Shown here piece after piece: positions 8,681-18,010 of a stretch of DNA of 64,000 bases. The translations under genes were made by a program, and so were the position numbers. Origin of the DNA: Bacteroidales bacterium UBA3297 (GTDB lineage Bacteria > Bacteroidota > Bacteroidia > Bacteroidales > Paludibacteraceae); NCBI GenBank assembly GCA_002362105.1, contig DETD01000019.1, positions 302,820-366,819 on the forward strand, read 5' to 3'. The notes under the pieces are model-generated. The model made no database searches. It saw nothing but the letters and a program-made list of their open reading frames with translations, and was not told the DNA's origin. The number at the start of each line of letters is the position of its first letter. Position 1 is the first letter of the stretch.

Positions 8681-11185
8681 ATGAGGTTCGTGACCTTACT
8701 CCTCTTGTTGTGCTGCTCGCAGGCGGTTTGTGCGGAGGTCCGCATTAACGAGGTTATGCAGAGCAATGTGGGAGGGGTGGTAGACGACCTGAACGAGTTT
8801 CCTGACAGCTGGGTGGAGCTGTATAATGACGGAGAAAGTGCTGTTGATTTGGACGGCTATTCGGTGTCGAAAAAAAAGAATTTTGCAAAGTCCTATCGCT
8901 TGCCGGCGGTGCAGTTGCAACCGCATGCCTACGTGCTGGTGTATTGCGACAAAGAGGCGGTGGACTTGCATACCGATTTCCGCTTGACGACCGACAAGCC
9001 TTCGTGCCTGTTTCTGTTTCGGACTGACGGAACCGTGGCCGATTCGGTTGGTCTGCCGGCAATGCTGGCGCCGAATGTGCCCTACTGCCGTCTGCCTGAT
9101 GCCTCGGGCGTGTGGACTTACTGCAAACAGCCGACGCCGGGAGCGGCAAACAAAGGCATGGGCATCAACAGCCTGGTGGGGCGTCCGTTGTTCTCGGTTG
9201 CGGGGGGCATAAAGGAAGAAGCCTTCGAATTGCGGCTGGAACTGCCTGCGGGGGCGGCAAAACACGCCTATATCTGTTACACGACAGACGGCTCGGAGCC
9301 TACCTCCAAATCGTTGCGCTACAGCCAGCCCTTGTCTGTTGGACAAACAACGGTGGTGCGTGCGAAAACCTTTTCACCGGAAGAGGGCGACAGCCCCACC
9401 GAAACACACAGCTATCTGTTCTTAAACCGCAGACAGACGTTGCCAGTTGTCTCGCTGGTGACCGACAGTGCCTATTTTTACGACAACGAACTGGGCATCT
9501 GTACCAAAGGAACGTACGGAACCACCCATCCGAACTCAGTTCCAGAAGTGACTGTTTTCGGACGGGCAAACTATTATTATGGCTGGTCGCGTCCTGTCAA
9601 TGTCGAGTATTTTCCTGTAGGGGCAGGCGCAGCGGCCGTGAACCAGCTGGCCGAGACAAAAGTGAGTGGAAAGGCCGGCCGCCGGAAACCTATGAAATCG
9701 CTGGTGCTGAAAACCGGCAAACGCTTTGGAAAGTCGCGTTTCGATTATCCCTTTTTTGAAGACAAATCGTGGCAGGAGGAGTTCAAGTCGGTGGTGCTGA
9801 GAAATTCGGGGCAGGATGCTTTCTACACCTATTTCCGCGATGCGTTCGCCCAATTGTCTTTTGCCCGTCACACCTCCATCGACTACCAGTCGTACCAGCC
9901 CGTCGTGCTTTTCCTGAACGGAAACTATATGGGGGTGCGCAACCTTCGGGAACGCAGTAACGACGACTATCTGAAGGCCAACTATCCCGATTTGGGCGAC
10001 TTCGATCTGATAGAGGGGTTCGGAGGAACGGTAAAGAGTGGTGACTCTACTGCCTTTTGCCATTTTAGGGAGGTTTATACCGACAGCGCCTCCACCTATG
10101 CCCAACTAGACTCGCTGATGGATATAGACGAGTTCCTCGACTACTTTATCCTCTATGTGCTCTACTGTAATACCGACTTTCCCGGCAACAATGTACTGAT
10201 GTGGAAAACACCGCAGACGAAATGGCGGTGGCTGGCCAAAGATTTCGATTCGGCCATGGGGGTGGTCAAGTCGCCCAATACGCTGAACTATCTGAACTAT
10301 ATTTTGCGGGTGCCTCCTTACCTCGACCGGGGTGCGTTTAATGCGGAAGCCTCGTGCGCCTTGTTCCGGAAGATGATGTCGTTCCCGCAATTCAGCCAAA
10401 CCTTTATCGACAGGGCCGCCGTGTATATGGGCACGTTTGCCTCGGTAGGGCGTTTGAACGCCCTGATTGACAGTCTGGCGGCGAACATTGACTATGAAAT
10501 GCCCTTCTTTGCGGAAATACGAACGAAAGACGAAATGGAGTGGGCGTATTCGGTGTCGGCCTTGAAAAACTGGGTAGACGGACGGATACCTTATTTCTAT
10601 TCCGACCTGTCCCGCTTTTTCGAAATGGGCCGTCCGGTTCCGTTGAAAATCAACACCAGTGGCTATGCTTACTTCAACAACGTGCCGCTGGAAGGTGGAA
10701 AATTCGACGGCTACTTTTTTACCGGGCGTAGAATACACCTGTCCGCTAAGCCAGAAACGGACTTCCGGAGCGATGCCTACCACAGCCAGACGGTAGTGTC
10801 GGAATGTAAGGGGAGAGCGGTGAGCCGTATTGACGAATGCTGGCGCGAGGAAGAGTTCTGCCTACCCAGCGTGCCGAATGCCCAGTGGACCGTGCAGTAC
10901 GTCAGGGGCGATAGCCTGTTTGTAGAACAGTATGACGACCAGACACTCGACTGGGTGATACCGGCAGGTGTGACTAATGTGCAAATAGGGAGCAATGTCT
11001 ATGCGTCGGCTGGGGTGGTCGATGCCAGTGATCTGTCGTTTATGGCGTGCGATTTTTCAGGAAAGGTAATTGGTCGGGGGCGGTATTCCGCAGTGATGCC
11101 GTTGCTGCAATCCGGCAAAACGTACATCGTAACATCGTACAGAAACGGACGGAAAATCAGGGTTTGGAAGGTGAGAAGGTTGTAG
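8681..11185 (+). CDS. Secreted lamin-tail / CotH kinase-like protein
   Basis: 834 residues. A signal peptide (about 1-18) is followed by a lamin-tail domain (VRINEVMQSN...DSWVELYN, roughly 19-140). Next come a chitobiase/hexosaminidase C-terminal-like segment (ICYTTDGSEPTSKS, about 195-245) and a CotH kinase-like region (about 320-600) with FLNGNYMGVRNLRERSN and RWLAKDFDSAMG. The last about 70 residues resemble a weak T9SS type A sorting domain (GKTYIVTSYRNGRKIRVWKVRRL). CotH proteins of other bacteria can phosphorylate protein or glycan substrates; the target here is unknown. A longer relative lies at 59563-63816 and the two share an almost identical lamin-tail start. Confidence 0.8.
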   Translation: MRFVTLLLLLCCSQAVCAEVRINEVMQSNVGGVVDDLNEFPDSWVELYNDGESAVDLDGYSVSKKKNFAKSYRLPAVQLQPHAYVLVYCDKEAVDLHTDFRLTTDKPSCLFLFRTDGTVADSVGLPAMLAPNVPYCRLPDASGVWTYCKQPTPGAANKGMGINSLVGRPLFSVAGGIKEEAFELRLELPAGAAKHAYICYTTDGSEPTSKSLRYSQPLSVGQTTVVRAKTFSPEEGDSPTETHSYLFLNRRQTLPVVSLVTDSAYFYDNELGICTKGTYGTTHPNSVPEVTVFGRANYYYGWSRPVNVEYFPVGAGAAAVNQLAETKVSGKAGRRKPMKSLVLKTGKRFGKSRFDYPFFEDKSWQEEFKSVVLRNSGQDAFYTYFRDAFAQLSFARHTSIDYQSYQPVVLFLNGNYMGVRNLRERSNDDYLKANYPDLGDFDLIEGFGGTVKSGDSTAFCHFREVYTDSASTYAQLDSLMDIDEFLDYFILYVLYCNTDFPGNNVLMWKTPQTKWRWLAKDFDSAMGVVKSPNTLNYLNYILRVPPYLDRGAFNAEASCALFRKMMSFPQFSQTFIDRAAVYMGTFASVGRLNALIDSLAANIDYEMPFFAEIRTKDEMEWAYSVSALKNWVDGRIPYFYSDLSRFFEMGRPVPLKINTSGYAYFNNVPLEGGKFDGYFFTGRRIHLSAKPETDFRSDAYHSQTVVSECKGRAVSRIDECWREEEFCLPSVPNAQWTVQYVRGDSLFVEQYDDQTLDWVIPAGVTNVQIGSNVYASAGVVDASDLSFMACDFSGKVIGRGRYSAVMPLLQSGKTYIVTSYRNGRKIRVWKVRRL

Positions 11186-11238
11186 GATGCGGCCCGCATA
11201 AATAAGGTTGTGGAAGTCGGTGTCAGCCACCTACAGAA

Positions 11239-11267
11239 ACAAAAAAGCCAAGGAAAAACCTCGGCTT
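11239..11267 (-). terminator. Terminator downstream of tRNA-Met
   Basis: Read on the minus strand: AAGCCGAGG, short T-rich loop, CCTTGGCTT with one G-T pair, then TTTTTT. Confidence 0.75.
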
Positions 11268-11273
11268 CTGTAG

Positions 11274-11346
11274 TTGCGGGAACAAGACTCGAACTTGTGA
11301 CCTTTGGGTTATGAGCCCAACGAGCTGCCAACTGCTCCATCCCGCA
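11274..11346 (-). tRNA. Initiator tRNA-fMet (anticodon CAT)
   Basis: Full cloverleaf on the minus strand: acceptor TGCGGGA/TCCCGCA, D stem GAGC/GCTC, anticodon stem TTGGG/CCCAA with loop CTCATAA (anticodon at 11311-11313), variable AGGTC, and T stem ACAAG/CTTGT with TTCGAGT. Initiator hallmarks are the three G:C pairs flanking the anticodon loop and the A11:U24 purine-pyrimidine order. The first pair is a weak U1:A72 rather than the C1xA72 mismatch of E. coli. CCA is not encoded. Confidence 0.93.
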
Positions 11347-11461
11347 TATATTCATTCGGGTTACCTCCCCGATTGCGAGTGCAAAATTATACTAAAATTT
11401 CTTATGGTGCAAATTTTTTGACGATTTTTTCTAAAAAGACTTTAAAGACACCATAATTTAC

Positions 11462-11469
11462 TATATTTG
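11462..11469 (+). promoter_or_regulatory. -7 box of the dxr operon
   Basis: TATATTTG, 62 bp before the dxr ATG; the -33 element is not obvious. Confidence 0.45.
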
Positions 11470-11530
11470 TCGTTGCGTAATAGGCGCTGTTTGATAGGCC
11501 TGTTGCGGACGCATAAAGAATAAGAGACAA

Positions 11531-12685
11531 ATGAAGAAGAAACGCATAGTAGTGCTGGGGTCTACAGGCTCGATTGGAACCCAGGCGCTTGATGTTATAG
11601 AACGTGAATCAGACAAGTTCGAACTAGAGGCAATAACCGGTTATAACAATGTTGACCTGCTGATTGCCCAAGCGAAAAAATATCTTCCAAAAGTGGTGGT
11701 TATGGCCAACGAGGCCCATTACGAGACGGTGAAGGAGGCTTTAAGTGGCCTGCCTATTGCGGTGATGGGTGGCGTTGCCGCCGTGAAGACGGTTGCCGCT
11801 ATGGATGGCGTCGATATGGTGCTGACCGCGCTGATAGGCTACGCGGGGCTGGAACCTACGCTAGAGGCAATTAAGGCTGGAAAGACAATTGCGCTGGCTA
11901 ACAAAGAGACACTGGTGGTTGCCGGTGAACTGGTTACCAAACTCTGCAAACAGCATAATGTGTCGATTATACCTGTCGACTCGGAACATTCCGCTATTTT
12001 CCAGTGCTTGCAGGGTGAACAGCAGAATGCGATAGAGAAAATTTTGCTGACCGCTTCGGGCGGCCCTTTCCGGGGTAAAGACCGCGGCTTTTTGGCGACG
12101 GCTACACCCGAAATGGCTTTGAAACATCCGAGTTGGGATATGGGGGCGCGTATTACCATCGCCTCTGCCAATATGATGAACAAGGGCTATGAGGTGATAG
12201 AAGCCCGCTGGCTGTTCGACGTGTCGGCCGAGCAGATTGAGGTGCTTGTCCACCCGCAGAGCATAGTGCACAGTGCCGTGCAGTTTGAAGACGGAACGGT
12301 AAAGGCGCAGCTGGGTGTGCCCGATATGCGTCTGCCTATTCAGTACGCCTTCACTTACCCCGACCGTGTGAAGTCGACCTTCCCACGCCTCGATTTCGGT
12401 GCCTATCCGAACCTGACGTTCGAAAAGCCCGATGTGAAAGTGTTCCACAGCCTCCAGTTGGCTTACGATGCCCTTGCAAAGGGCGGAAACATGGCGTGCA
12501 TTATGAACGCGGCGAACGAGGTGGCCATCAGCGCGTTCCTCGAGAAGAAAATAGGGTTCTTGCGGATGGCGGAACTGGTGGAGGAAACCATGCATAAGGC
12601 TTCGTTTATTCCACAGCCATATTGTATGGAGCAGTTTGTAGAAACCAACCGCGAAGCGCGCAGAATAGCCGAGTCGCTAGTTTAA
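11531..12685 (+). CDS. dxr: 1-deoxy-D-xylulose 5-phosphate reductoisomerase
   Basis: 384 residues. NADPH-binding GSTGSIGTQALDVIE at the N-terminus, metal/substrate motif PVDSEHSAIFQCLQG near residue 150, LLTASGGPFRG and the C-terminal NAANEVAISAFL. It commits deoxyxylulose phosphate to the MEP isoprenoid pathway. It is 22 bp upstream of rseP, a common Bacteroidota pairing. Confidence 0.95.
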   Translation: MKKKRIVVLGSTGSIGTQALDVIERESDKFELEAITGYNNVDLLIAQAKKYLPKVVVMANEAHYETVKEALSGLPIAVMGGVAAVKTVAAMDGVDMVLTALIGYAGLEPTLEAIKAGKTIALANKETLVVAGELVTKLCKQHNVSIIPVDSEHSAIFQCLQGEQQNAIEKILLTASGGPFRGKDRGFLATATPEMALKHPSWDMGARITIASANMMNKGYEVIEARWLFDVSAEQIEVLVHPQSIVHSAVQFEDGTVKAQLGVPDMRLPIQYAFTYPDRVKSTFPRLDFGAYPNLTFEKPDVKVFHSLQLAYDALAKGGNMACIMNAANEVAISAFLEKKIGFLRMAELVEETMHKASFIPQPYCMEQFVETNREARRIAESLV

Positions 12686-12707
12686 TTAGTCATTTGTTTT
12701 TTGCCGA

Positions 12708-14024
12708 ATGGGTACGCTAACCGTTATATTACAGTTGATAGCCAGCCTCTCGTTGCTGGTTTTTGTGCATGAACTCGGACATTTCTTGTTCGCCAAACTT
12801 TTTAAAATCAGGGTCGAGAAGTTCCGTTTGTTTTTCGATCCGTGGCTGACGCTGTTCCACTTCAAGCCGAAGAACTCGGATACGGACTATGGAATTGGAT
12901 GGTTGCCGCTTGGCGGATATGTGAAAATATCGGGTATGATTGACGAAAGCCTCGATACCGACCAAATGGAGAAACCGGCCGAATCGTGGGAGTTCCGTGC
13001 ACATCCAACCTGGCAGCGACTGCTTGTATTGTTGGGTGGTGTCCTCTTCAACCTGTTGGCCGCAATACTTATCTATAGCGGGTTGACCTACACCTATGGC
13101 GACACGTATCTGCCTATTGATGCGGTAGAAGAGGGTATGCAGTTTAGCGAAGTGGCCAAGAAGGCCGGTTTCCAAGACGGCGACATCTTGCTAAAGGCCG
13201 ATACCACCAAGTTGGTTGCGTTCGACGAGGATAACGTGAGGCTGTTGCTTGGTGCCGAAACTGTTACCGTGCGCCGTAACGGACGGGAAGAGCGTATTGT
13301 GATGCCGGGCGACATTATGCAGCAAATGATGAAGGAACAGAAGGGCTTCGCCACCTACCGTTTCCCTTTTGTGGTCGACAGTGTGCTTCCTAATATGGCG
13401 GCTGAAAAAGCAGGACTGAAGGTGGGCGATAAAATTGTTGCCATTAACGGGCAGACCATGTATCGCAGCGATGTATACGTTACGCTGCATAACAATCCGG
13501 GCAAGGAATTGAACTTCTCTATTGTTCGTGGAAGTGATACCCTCGAACAGAAAATAACTCCGAACGAGCAGGGCATTATTGGCGTTATTATAAGAGGTCC
13601 GGCCGATATGTACCAACTGGAACGCATTAAATATGGCTTGTTGGAGAGTGTGCCTGTAGGTGTGGGCCGCGCAATTAAGAAGATGACCAACTATGCCAGC
13701 GACTTGAAATATGTGTTCACCCCCGAAGGCCTGTCGAATGTAGGCGGTTTTGGCTCGATGGCGAGCCTATATCCGGAAACCTTCTCGTTTGAGGTGTTCT
13801 GGTCGATGACGGCCTTCCTCTCGGTCATACTTGCCGTTGGAAACGTGTTGCCGATACCGGCGCTTGATGGCGGACACATCGTTTTTGTGCTATACGAGAT
13901 GATTACCCGCAAGAAGCCAAACAAAAAGTTCGTTCTTCGTGCCCAGGTGGCCGGTATGTTCTTCCTCATCTTTTTCATGCTTTACGTAAATTTGAATGAC
14001 GTTTTCCGTCATTTCTTCAAATAA
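12708..14024 (+). CDS. rseP: Site-2 zinc metalloprotease RseP
   Basis: 438 residues. HELGHFLFAKLF near residue 22 carries the HExxH zinc site in the first membrane segment, one or two PDZ-like regions occupy roughly 120-310, and LDGGHIVFVLYE near residue 385 supplies the third zinc ligand. At least four hydrophobic spans are seen. The family performs intramembrane cleavage of anti-sigma factors or signal-peptide remnants. Between dxr and folA in one apparent operon. Confidence 0.93.
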   Translation: MGTLTVILQLIASLSLLVFVHELGHFLFAKLFKIRVEKFRLFFDPWLTLFHFKPKNSDTDYGIGWLPLGGYVKISGMIDESLDTDQMEKPAESWEFRAHPTWQRLLVLLGGVLFNLLAAILIYSGLTYTYGDTYLPIDAVEEGMQFSEVAKKAGFQDGDILLKADTTKLVAFDEDNVRLLLGAETVTVRRNGREERIVMPGDIMQQMMKEQKGFATYRFPFVVDSVLPNMAAEKAGLKVGDKIVAINGQTMYRSDVYVTLHNNPGKELNFSIVRGSDTLEQKITPNEQGIIGVIIRGPADMYQLERIKYGLLESVPVGVGRAIKKMTNYASDLKYVFTPEGLSNVGGFGSMASLYPETFSFEVFWSMTAFLSVILAVGNVLPIPALDGGHIVFVLYEMITRKKPNKKFVLRAQVAGMFFLIFFMLYVNLNDVFRHFFK

Positions 14025-14038
14025 AAAATAGAACAAGT

Positions 14039-14536
14039 ATGGTTATTTCTCTTATAGTTGCCGTTGCCGATAACGGAATCATCGGCAAGGAAAACGGGTT
14101 GCCATGGCATATTGGCGCCGACCTGAAGCGCTTTAAGGCCATTACAACGGGCCACACCATTCTGATGGGTAAGAACACCTATCTTTCTATAGGACGCCCG
14201 TTGCCTAACCGCCGCAATGTGGTGCTGAGTAGAAGTCTGACCGCTGCCGATGTGCCCGGCTGTGAGCTGATTGCCAGTTTGGACGAACTCGATAAACTGG
14301 GGTTGGAACCCGACGAAGAACTGTTCGTTATAGGCGGTGCCCGTGTGTATGAGCAGTTGATGCCCAAGGCCGACAAACTGTATCTGACCAGGGTCCGTAC
14401 ACAGGCCGATGGGGACGTGAAATTCCCAGAAGTGGACTGGGACGAATGGCAGCTTTGCAGTGAGACACACGGATTTGCAGACGAAAAAAACGATTTCGAC
14501 TACTGCTTCCAAAACTATGAACGGAAGAAAAAGTAA
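14039..14536 (+). CDS. folA: Dihydrofolate reductase
   Basis: 165 residues. ISLIVAVADNGIIGKENGLPWHIGADLKRFK is the classic DHFR N-terminus, and GKNTYLSIGRPLPNRRNVVLSR and FVIGGARVYEQLMP follow. It reduces dihydrofolate with NADPH. It starts 14 bp after rseP. Confidence 0.95.
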   Translation: MVISLIVAVADNGIIGKENGLPWHIGADLKRFKAITTGHTILMGKNTYLSIGRPLPNRRNVVLSRSLTAADVPGCELIASLDELDKLGLEPDEELFVIGGARVYEQLMPKADKLYLTRVRTQADGDVKFPEVDWDEWQLCSETHGFADEKNDFDYCFQNYERKKK

Positions 14537-14563
14537 GCGGTTTATAATTCGAAGAATCTTGGG

Positions 14564-14594
14564 TTTGTGAAATAAGAGTTTTTCTCTATTTTTG
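14564..14594 (+). promoter_or_regulatory. Consensus promoter of the carbonic anhydrase gene
   Basis: TTTG (14564-14567), 19 bp, TATTTTTG (14587-14594): exact Bacteroidota spacing, 23 bp before the start codon. Confidence 0.7.
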
Positions 14595-14617
14595 CCCCCG
14601 AAAAAAATACAGAAGAA

Positions 14618-15343
14618 ATGATAATGTCAAAAATGCCGCTGTATGTGTTGGCGGCTCTTATGGCTGTTGGCTGTTCAACCATTGAAAACCACCAGCAGGC
14701 CGCCAATGCGGCCAGTGAAAGTGCCAGAGAAGAAAGGATGGAGGCCGTTGAGGTTCAGTTAGACTCCGTCAAGACTCCGGAAGATGCGTTGGCACGCCTT
14801 GCCGAAGGTAATGCCCGTTATGTGGCAGACAGTTGTTTGAATCCGCACCACAACCATAAGCGTGTGGCTGCAACCGCATCGCAGCAGAAGCCGTTTGCGG
14901 CTGTTGTCGCCTGTTCCGACTCGCGTGTACCGGTTGAACTGTTGTTTGACCAGGGTATCGGCGATATTTTCGTCATCCGTACTGCTGGAAACTCTGTTAA
15001 CGACGACGTGGTAATGGGCAGTGTTGACTACGCTGTTGAACACCTTGGGGTGAAGGCGGTGGTAGTGCTCGGACATGAATCATGCGGAGGTGTGACGGGT
15101 GCGATATCTGATATGGAAAAGAGCGATGACAGTAAAGTCGACGAACTGCTGTCTGTTATCCGTAACGATGTGAAACCGTATGTGGGCCATAAAGACAGCC
15201 TCGATGCGGCCGTACGTTTGAATGCCAGAGTACAGGTCGACCGCATTATGGCTAGCAAGCATGTGCAGAAGCAGGTGGCCGAAGGTCGTCTGGTTGTAAA
15301 GTCTGCCTACTACAATGTGCGTTCGGGCAAGGTTGATTTTTAG
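14618..15343 (+). CDS. Beta-carbonic anhydrase lipoprotein
   Basis: 241 residues from this start; ATG 14624 is equally likely. A short hydrophobic leader ends in LMAVGC, a lipobox, so the enzyme is probably anchored in the periplasm or outer membrane. Zinc ligands of beta-carbonic anhydrases are visible: Cys and Asp in ACSDSRVPVELLFDQGIGDIF, and His/Cys in GHESCGGVTG. It interconverts CO2 and bicarbonate. Own promoter and terminator, so monocistronic. Confidence 0.9.
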   Translation: MIMSKMPLYVLAALMAVGCSTIENHQQAANAASESAREERMEAVEVQLDSVKTPEDALARLAEGNARYVADSCLNPHHNHKRVAATASQQKPFAAVVACSDSRVPVELLFDQGIGDIFVIRTAGNSVNDDVVMGSVDYAVEHLGVKAVVVLGHESCGGVTGAISDMEKSDDSKVDELLSVIRNDVKPYVGHKDSLDAAVRLNARVQVDRIMASKHVQKQVAEGRLVVKSAYYNVRSGKVDF

Positions 15344-15367
15344 TCCGTTTGTCCCTGATTTTGATAT

Positions 15368-15400
15368 AAGCCCTCGCCGTTTGGCGAGGGCTTTCTTTTT
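15368..15400 (+). terminator. Carbonic anhydrase terminator
   Basis: AAGCCCTCGCC (15368-15378), GTTT loop, GGCGAGGGCTT (15383-15393), then a T-rich tail. Confidence 0.9.
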
Positions 15401-15859
15401 TCGTGTGCCAGTTATAACCCTATTTGTTTCTCGGTGTAAAATATAGTTTAAAAATGTGCTTTTATTGTATTATTGTATGAAAAATATTTGTTAATTTGCA
15501 TCCAGAGTTTAGAACAGAATTAATGCGTTTATGAAAAAAAGCAATTGTTTTTGTCCTTATGCAGACATTTGTCTGCTGTTTAACTTCTGTTGGCAATTGC
15601 CCCACCTTCATGGAAGGGGCAGGCATCCCGTTGTTCTGAATAGTGGGATGTGGAAGAGGCAACTCTGTCTCTCCTCGTCCTTCCGGCGGAAATGATTCCC
15701 ACACAACGTTAAAAAAGAAACAGTCTCCGCAACCCTAAAAGCCTGGGCTGTGGAAACTTTTATCGATAGGGTAGGAGGGTGGTAACCTCCAACTTGACGA
15801 TTGTCAAGAGTATGGTATATAGTGGATATAATGTATATTTAATTAAACACAACACGTTT
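15401..15859 (+). other. Intergenic stretch with several compact hairpins; possible structured RNA or long leader
   Basis: No convincing gene. From about 15596 many local stems occur: TGCC..CCTTC-ATG-GAAGG..GGCA (15598-15622), CATCCC/GGGATG (about 15625-15651), AGAG-GCAA-CTCT with a GNRA tetraloop inside GGAAG/CTTCC (about 15653-15688), CCCTA..TAGGG enclosing AAAAG/CTTTT (about 15735-15773), GGAGG/CCTCC (about 15774-15791) and CTTGAC-GATT-GTCAAG (about 15794-15809). A TTAATTTG at 15491-15498 could be a -7 box. The stretch could be the leader of the repeat-protein gene or an independent small RNA. I could not match it to a known family. Confidence 0.4.
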
Positions 15860-17887
15860 ATGAAAAAATTATTTTTCTTGCTCATTGTGCACCTGTTGGT
15901 CTGCACAACGGCCTTTTCGGCCAATTACCTCACATTTACGGCAGAAGAAGACGAATCGTCGTTCCAAGTTGACTACGGGGGGGGAGAACCCTGCATCGAG
16001 TACTCGACTGACGGAGGAAACAACTGGATTTCTGCGACATTCGAAGAAGTCGTTTTAAAACACAAAGGAGATAAGGCCTTGCTGAGGGGCTCCATAGCCG
16101 GACTTGTTGAAAACGAAGAACTGCATCCCCATTTCTCTATGTCGGGAGCAATTGCGGCAAGCGGAAGTGTGATGAGTCTGGTGGATGGAGTTGGCGAAAC
16201 TGAAGTGATACCTTGTGCCTATTGTTTTTCGGGTCTCTTTGAGAATTGCAACAATCTGGTAGAAGCTCCAAGTCTGCCTGCGACAACATTGAAGGTTAAC
16301 TGTTACGAAAATATGTTTGCGTCTTGCAGTGGACTGAGAAATGCACCCAAGCTGCCTGCCACTCAACTGGCGGAAAACTGTTATATGGGGATGTTTTCTG
16401 CTTGTTCTAGCTTAAAACAGGCTCCTGCCCTACCCGCAGAAACGTTGGCGAATGGCTGTTATCAGAATATGTTCGCTAGCTGCGACAGCCTGCTAGTGGC
16501 TCCCGCCCTGCCTGCCGCCACGTTGGCCGATGACTGTTATTTAGAGATGTTTTCAGGTTGTGTTAGGCTGACGCAGGCTCCCGCCCTATCCGCGGAAACG
16601 TTGGCAACGAACTGCTACAATGGTATGTTCTCGAATTGCAGTAGTCTGACTGAAGGCCCTGAACTGCCTGCCACCACGTTAGCCGTTAGCTGTTATGTGG
16701 AAATGTTTAGAGGCTGCAAAAGTCTGAAGACTGCTCCAGCCCTTCCGGCTACAACATTGGCAAAAGACTGTTATAGCCAGATGTTTTTGTATTGCGAAGG
16801 GTTGGAGACTGCACCGGCTCTGCCCGCCACTACGTTGGCCGAAAACTGCTATAAGGAGATGTTTAGTTACTGTACCAGCCTGCAACAAGCTCCAGACCTA
16901 CCTGCCACTACGTTGGCCGAAAACTGTTATGTGGAGATGTTTATGGAGTGTAGCGGCTTGAAAGAAAGTCCCGCCTTGCCAGCAGAGAGGCTGACACCTA
17001 ACTGCTACAACGGTATGTTCTTTGGTTGCGACAATTTACAACAGGCTTCTGCCCTGCCTGCTACGGTGTTGGCCGAAGGTTGTTATAGTAGAATGTTTGA
17101 AGGTTGTCCGCTTCTACAGAAGTCTCCAGAACTGCCTGCCGGCACGCTGGCTGAAAATTGTTACGCTTCTATGTTTGCGGAGTGTCTCGGTCTGACAGAG
17201 GCTGGACGGATACACGCAACCGTTTTGGCAAAGGGGTGCTGTAGCTACATGTTTGACAAATGTTCTAGTTTGGTGGAGTTTCCCGACCTGACGGCCATAA
17301 CCTTGGCCGACGATTGCTTTAGTTTTATGTTCAGATATTGTTCGGGGTTGGCTAAGGCTCCTGCTCTGCCTGCTACAGAGTTGTCGGCGCATTGTTACGA
17401 TGGTATGTTCTTGGGCTGCTCTAGTTTGACTGAAAGCCCAGAACTGCCTGCTACAACCTTGGCCGACGGCTGTTATACCGGCATGTTCTACAAGTGTACA
17501 AGTTTGACCAAGGTAAAAGTCGCATTTACATCTTGGCATGAATCTGCGACCGATTTCTGGTTCTTTAATGCGTCTCCAACGGGAACTTTTGTTTGTCCGG
17601 AGGGGCTGCCTGTTGAAATTGGCGTGGACCGTATACCAGAAGGTTGGATTGTAGAAAACACGTATACGGGCACGGAACGTCCACTTGCAGCCAGCCAATG
17701 CGCTGTTGTGGCGTCGGGCCTTACGATTTATGTTCGTGGGGCAAATGCCAGTGTGGAGGTCTACGATGCCCATGGCAGAATGGTGGGTAGGACTGTCGGA
17801 AAGCGAGATGAGGTGGAATTCAGTGTTCCCCGAAAGGGCGTGTATGTTGTTAAAATCGGCTCTCAGTCGCTGAAGTTGGAATTGTAA
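15860..17887 (+). CDS. Secreted Cys-rich tandem-repeat protein with T9SS sorting domain
   Basis: 675 residues from ATG 15860, chosen because MKKLFFLLIVHLLVCTTAFS is a clean signal peptide; an upstream in-frame start at 15779 gives no signal. Residues about 130-550 are sixteen 26-residue repeats, APxLPATTLAxNCYxxMFxxCxSL, each with two cysteines, related to BspA-like leucine-rich repeats of Bacteroidota surface proteins. The last about 70 residues (LTIYVRG...VYDAHGRMVGR...GVYVVKIG) are a T9SS type A sorting domain. Likely an adhesin or surface scaffold; the ligand is unknown. Confidence 0.82.
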   Translation: MKKLFFLLIVHLLVCTTAFSANYLTFTAEEDESSFQVDYGGGEPCIEYSTDGGNNWISATFEEVVLKHKGDKALLRGSIAGLVENEELHPHFSMSGAIAASGSVMSLVDGVGETEVIPCAYCFSGLFENCNNLVEAPSLPATTLKVNCYENMFASCSGLRNAPKLPATQLAENCYMGMFSACSSLKQAPALPAETLANGCYQNMFASCDSLLVAPALPAATLADDCYLEMFSGCVRLTQAPALSAETLATNCYNGMFSNCSSLTEGPELPATTLAVSCYVEMFRGCKSLKTAPALPATTLAKDCYSQMFLYCEGLETAPALPATTLAENCYKEMFSYCTSLQQAPDLPATTLAENCYVEMFMECSGLKESPALPAERLTPNCYNGMFFGCDNLQQASALPATVLAEGCYSRMFEGCPLLQKSPELPAGTLAENCYASMFAECLGLTEAGRIHATVLAKGCCSYMFDKCSSLVEFPDLTAITLADDCFSFMFRYCSGLAKAPALPATELSAHCYDGMFLGCSSLTESPELPATTLADGCYTGMFYKCTSLTKVKVAFTSWHESATDFWFFNASPTGTFVCPEGLPVEIGVDRIPEGWIVENTYTGTERPLAASQCAVVASGLTIYVRGANASVEVYDAHGRMVGRTVGKRDEVEFSVPRKGVYVVKIGSQSLKLEL

Positions 17888-17903
17888 AGAAAAAACATAG
17901 TGT

Positions 17904-17937
17904 AAAAACTGCACCCGTATGGGGTGCAGTTTTTTTG
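17904..17937. terminator. Bidirectional terminator between convergent genes
   Basis: AAAAACTGCACCC (17904-17916) / GGGTGCAGTTTTT (17922-17934), with A-run before and T-run after. It serves the repeat-protein gene and the convergent AlbA-type gene. Confidence 0.9.
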
Positions 17938-18010
17938 CTTTATGGAGGAAGAGTGGTGGCAATGTTGGCCCGTGTTCGTCTACTCGTAGTGGTTAGAAAG
18001 GGCAAGGGGG

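Noticed and set aside
15690..15800. Cobalamin riboswitch
   Set aside because: A CCGCAAC stretch and some nearby bases look similar, but the B12 box and the rest of the conserved core are missing, and the downstream gene is not a B12 gene.
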